From NCBI GenBank assembly GCA_030789695.1, contig CM061135.1, positions 110,802,301-110,866,300 of the forward strand: 64,000 nucleotides of DNA, given 5' to 3'. Of the stretch, positions 63,557 through 64,000 are shown one piece after another. Positions within the stretch are counted from its first letter, which is position 1, and every line of letters starts with the position of its first letter. The translations under genes and the position numbers were made by a program. This DNA comes from Scilla litardierei (taxonomy: Eukaryota; Streptophyta; Magnoliopsida; Asparagales; Asparagaceae). The notes under the pieces are model-generated. The model was given only the letters and a program-made list of their open reading frames with translations. It ran no database searches and was not told where the DNA came from.

Positions 63557-64000
63557 GTTTGTTCTTCCTGACTCTCCTAGATCACCTTCCCATGCCGTCC
63601 ACTTGGGCGAGCAGGATATTCCTGAGTTCAGAGGAGACCCCGGGGCTGGACCAGTGCCACCACCCCGGCTGCTATTGATGTTTCTTCTGAGGACCTGATT
63701 ACGACCCTGCATGGCCTGGCCTCTCATGTCGACACTACCCCTGCCACCGGCACCCCTTCTACTGTGCGCCGCGCCACTTCTGCTCGCCTCGCTCTCGAGG
63801 CCGAGATGGCTGCTTTGCGCGCTGGTGCATCCTCCTCCACCTCCTCAGATCCATCTACCTCATTCATATCCTATCCACGTTTCCTCGCTCTCGAGCGAAA
63901 TGTAGCCGTCATTCTCTGCCTTCTAACCCATATCCACCGCGCTCCACCCCCATCACATCCTCCATTGCCCACTCGATGATCTTCCCCTCCCACCACCACT
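63557..64000 (+). pseudogene. C-terminal region of the accessory ORF of L, open at the window edge
   Basis: Frames at 63492-63698 and 63764-63979 encode Pro/Ser/Thr-rich sequence with an alanine-rich helical part (R-L-A-L-E-A-E-M-A-A-L-R-A). This fits the low-complexity tail seen in the C copy. Frameshifts separate the pieces, and the end lies outside the window. Confidence 0.5.

Larger units (their letters stand above)
50371..64000 (+). mobile_element. Element L: Athila-like element, interrupted by K, runs off the window
   Basis: The order is 5' LTR (50371-50818 plus 57575-58677, 1551 bp), a tRNA-Asp-type PBS (58684), gag, aspartic protease, a spacer with palindromes and its own TATA box, and the accessory ORF to the end of the window. 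As in C, reverse transcriptase, RNase H and integrase are absent between protease and the GGGAGGCAACCCA motif at 61583. Several nonsense and frameshift changes mark it as old. The 3' LTR lies outside. Confidence 0.82.

Overview
The window is nuclear DNA from a seed plant with a repeat-dense genome, and I see no host gene in it. Nearly every base belongs to LTR retrotransposons or their fragments. They include Athila-type Ty3/gypsy elements with a tRNA-Asp primer binding site (PBS), a Tekay-type chromovirus, a Ty1/copia element and SIRE/Maximus-type Ty1/copia elements. There is also one small non-autonomous hAT element. I cannot name the species; the tRNA-Asp PBS, Athila-type accessory ORFs and Tekay chromodomain all point to a plant.

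Layout. 1-8 kb: rearranged Athila-like LTR pieces, including an inverted repeat (773-1733 against 6941-7887), around a short element A (5' LTR remnant, PBS at 2110, one accessory ORF at 2109-3347, 3' LTR at 4981-6890). 7.86-40.7 kb: one old Athila-like element C, unfolded by later insertions. Its gag is split by copia element E (10289-18223, TSD CCAAC). Its spacer carries a 660-bp hAT element (20675-21334, 8-bp TSD). Its accessory ORF is split by minus-strand element D (23566-36670), a gag-only LTR element. The left LTR of D is itself split by a 5'-truncated Tekay chromovirus F (23743-30604). C resumes at 36675 and ends with its 3' LTR at 38919-40675. 40.7-50.4 kb: SIRE-type remnants: G (3' end and LTR, plus strand), H (minus strand, deletion derivative, with solo LTR I in its 5' LTR) and J (plus-strand fragment), then a 282-bp piece of another LTR. 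50.4 kb to the end: Athila-like element L, whose 5' LTR is split by the pol-less SIRE-type element K (50819-57574). L continues through gag, protease and accessory ORF and runs off the window.

How the parts relate. C and L both keep LTR, tRNA-Asp PBS, gag, aspartic protease and the accessory ORF, but have no reverse transcriptase, RNase H or integrase. K and D keep only gag. E and F carry pol, but both are broken. No element here looks autonomous, so mobility would have depended on enzymes supplied from elsewhere.

The most unusual pattern is that almost every LTR family carries its own short palindrome. Examples are CACCCGATCGGGTG in A/L, CTCGACCGAGCAG in C, CAGTCGACTG with CAGGCGCCTG in G/K, CTAGTCGACTAG in H and GCACGGCCGTGC in I, with other palindromes in D, E and F. 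In A, L, G, K, H, I and E the palindromes lie just upstream of the TATA box. In C and L the array recurs inside the element ahead of the accessory ORF, and in L a TATA box follows it.
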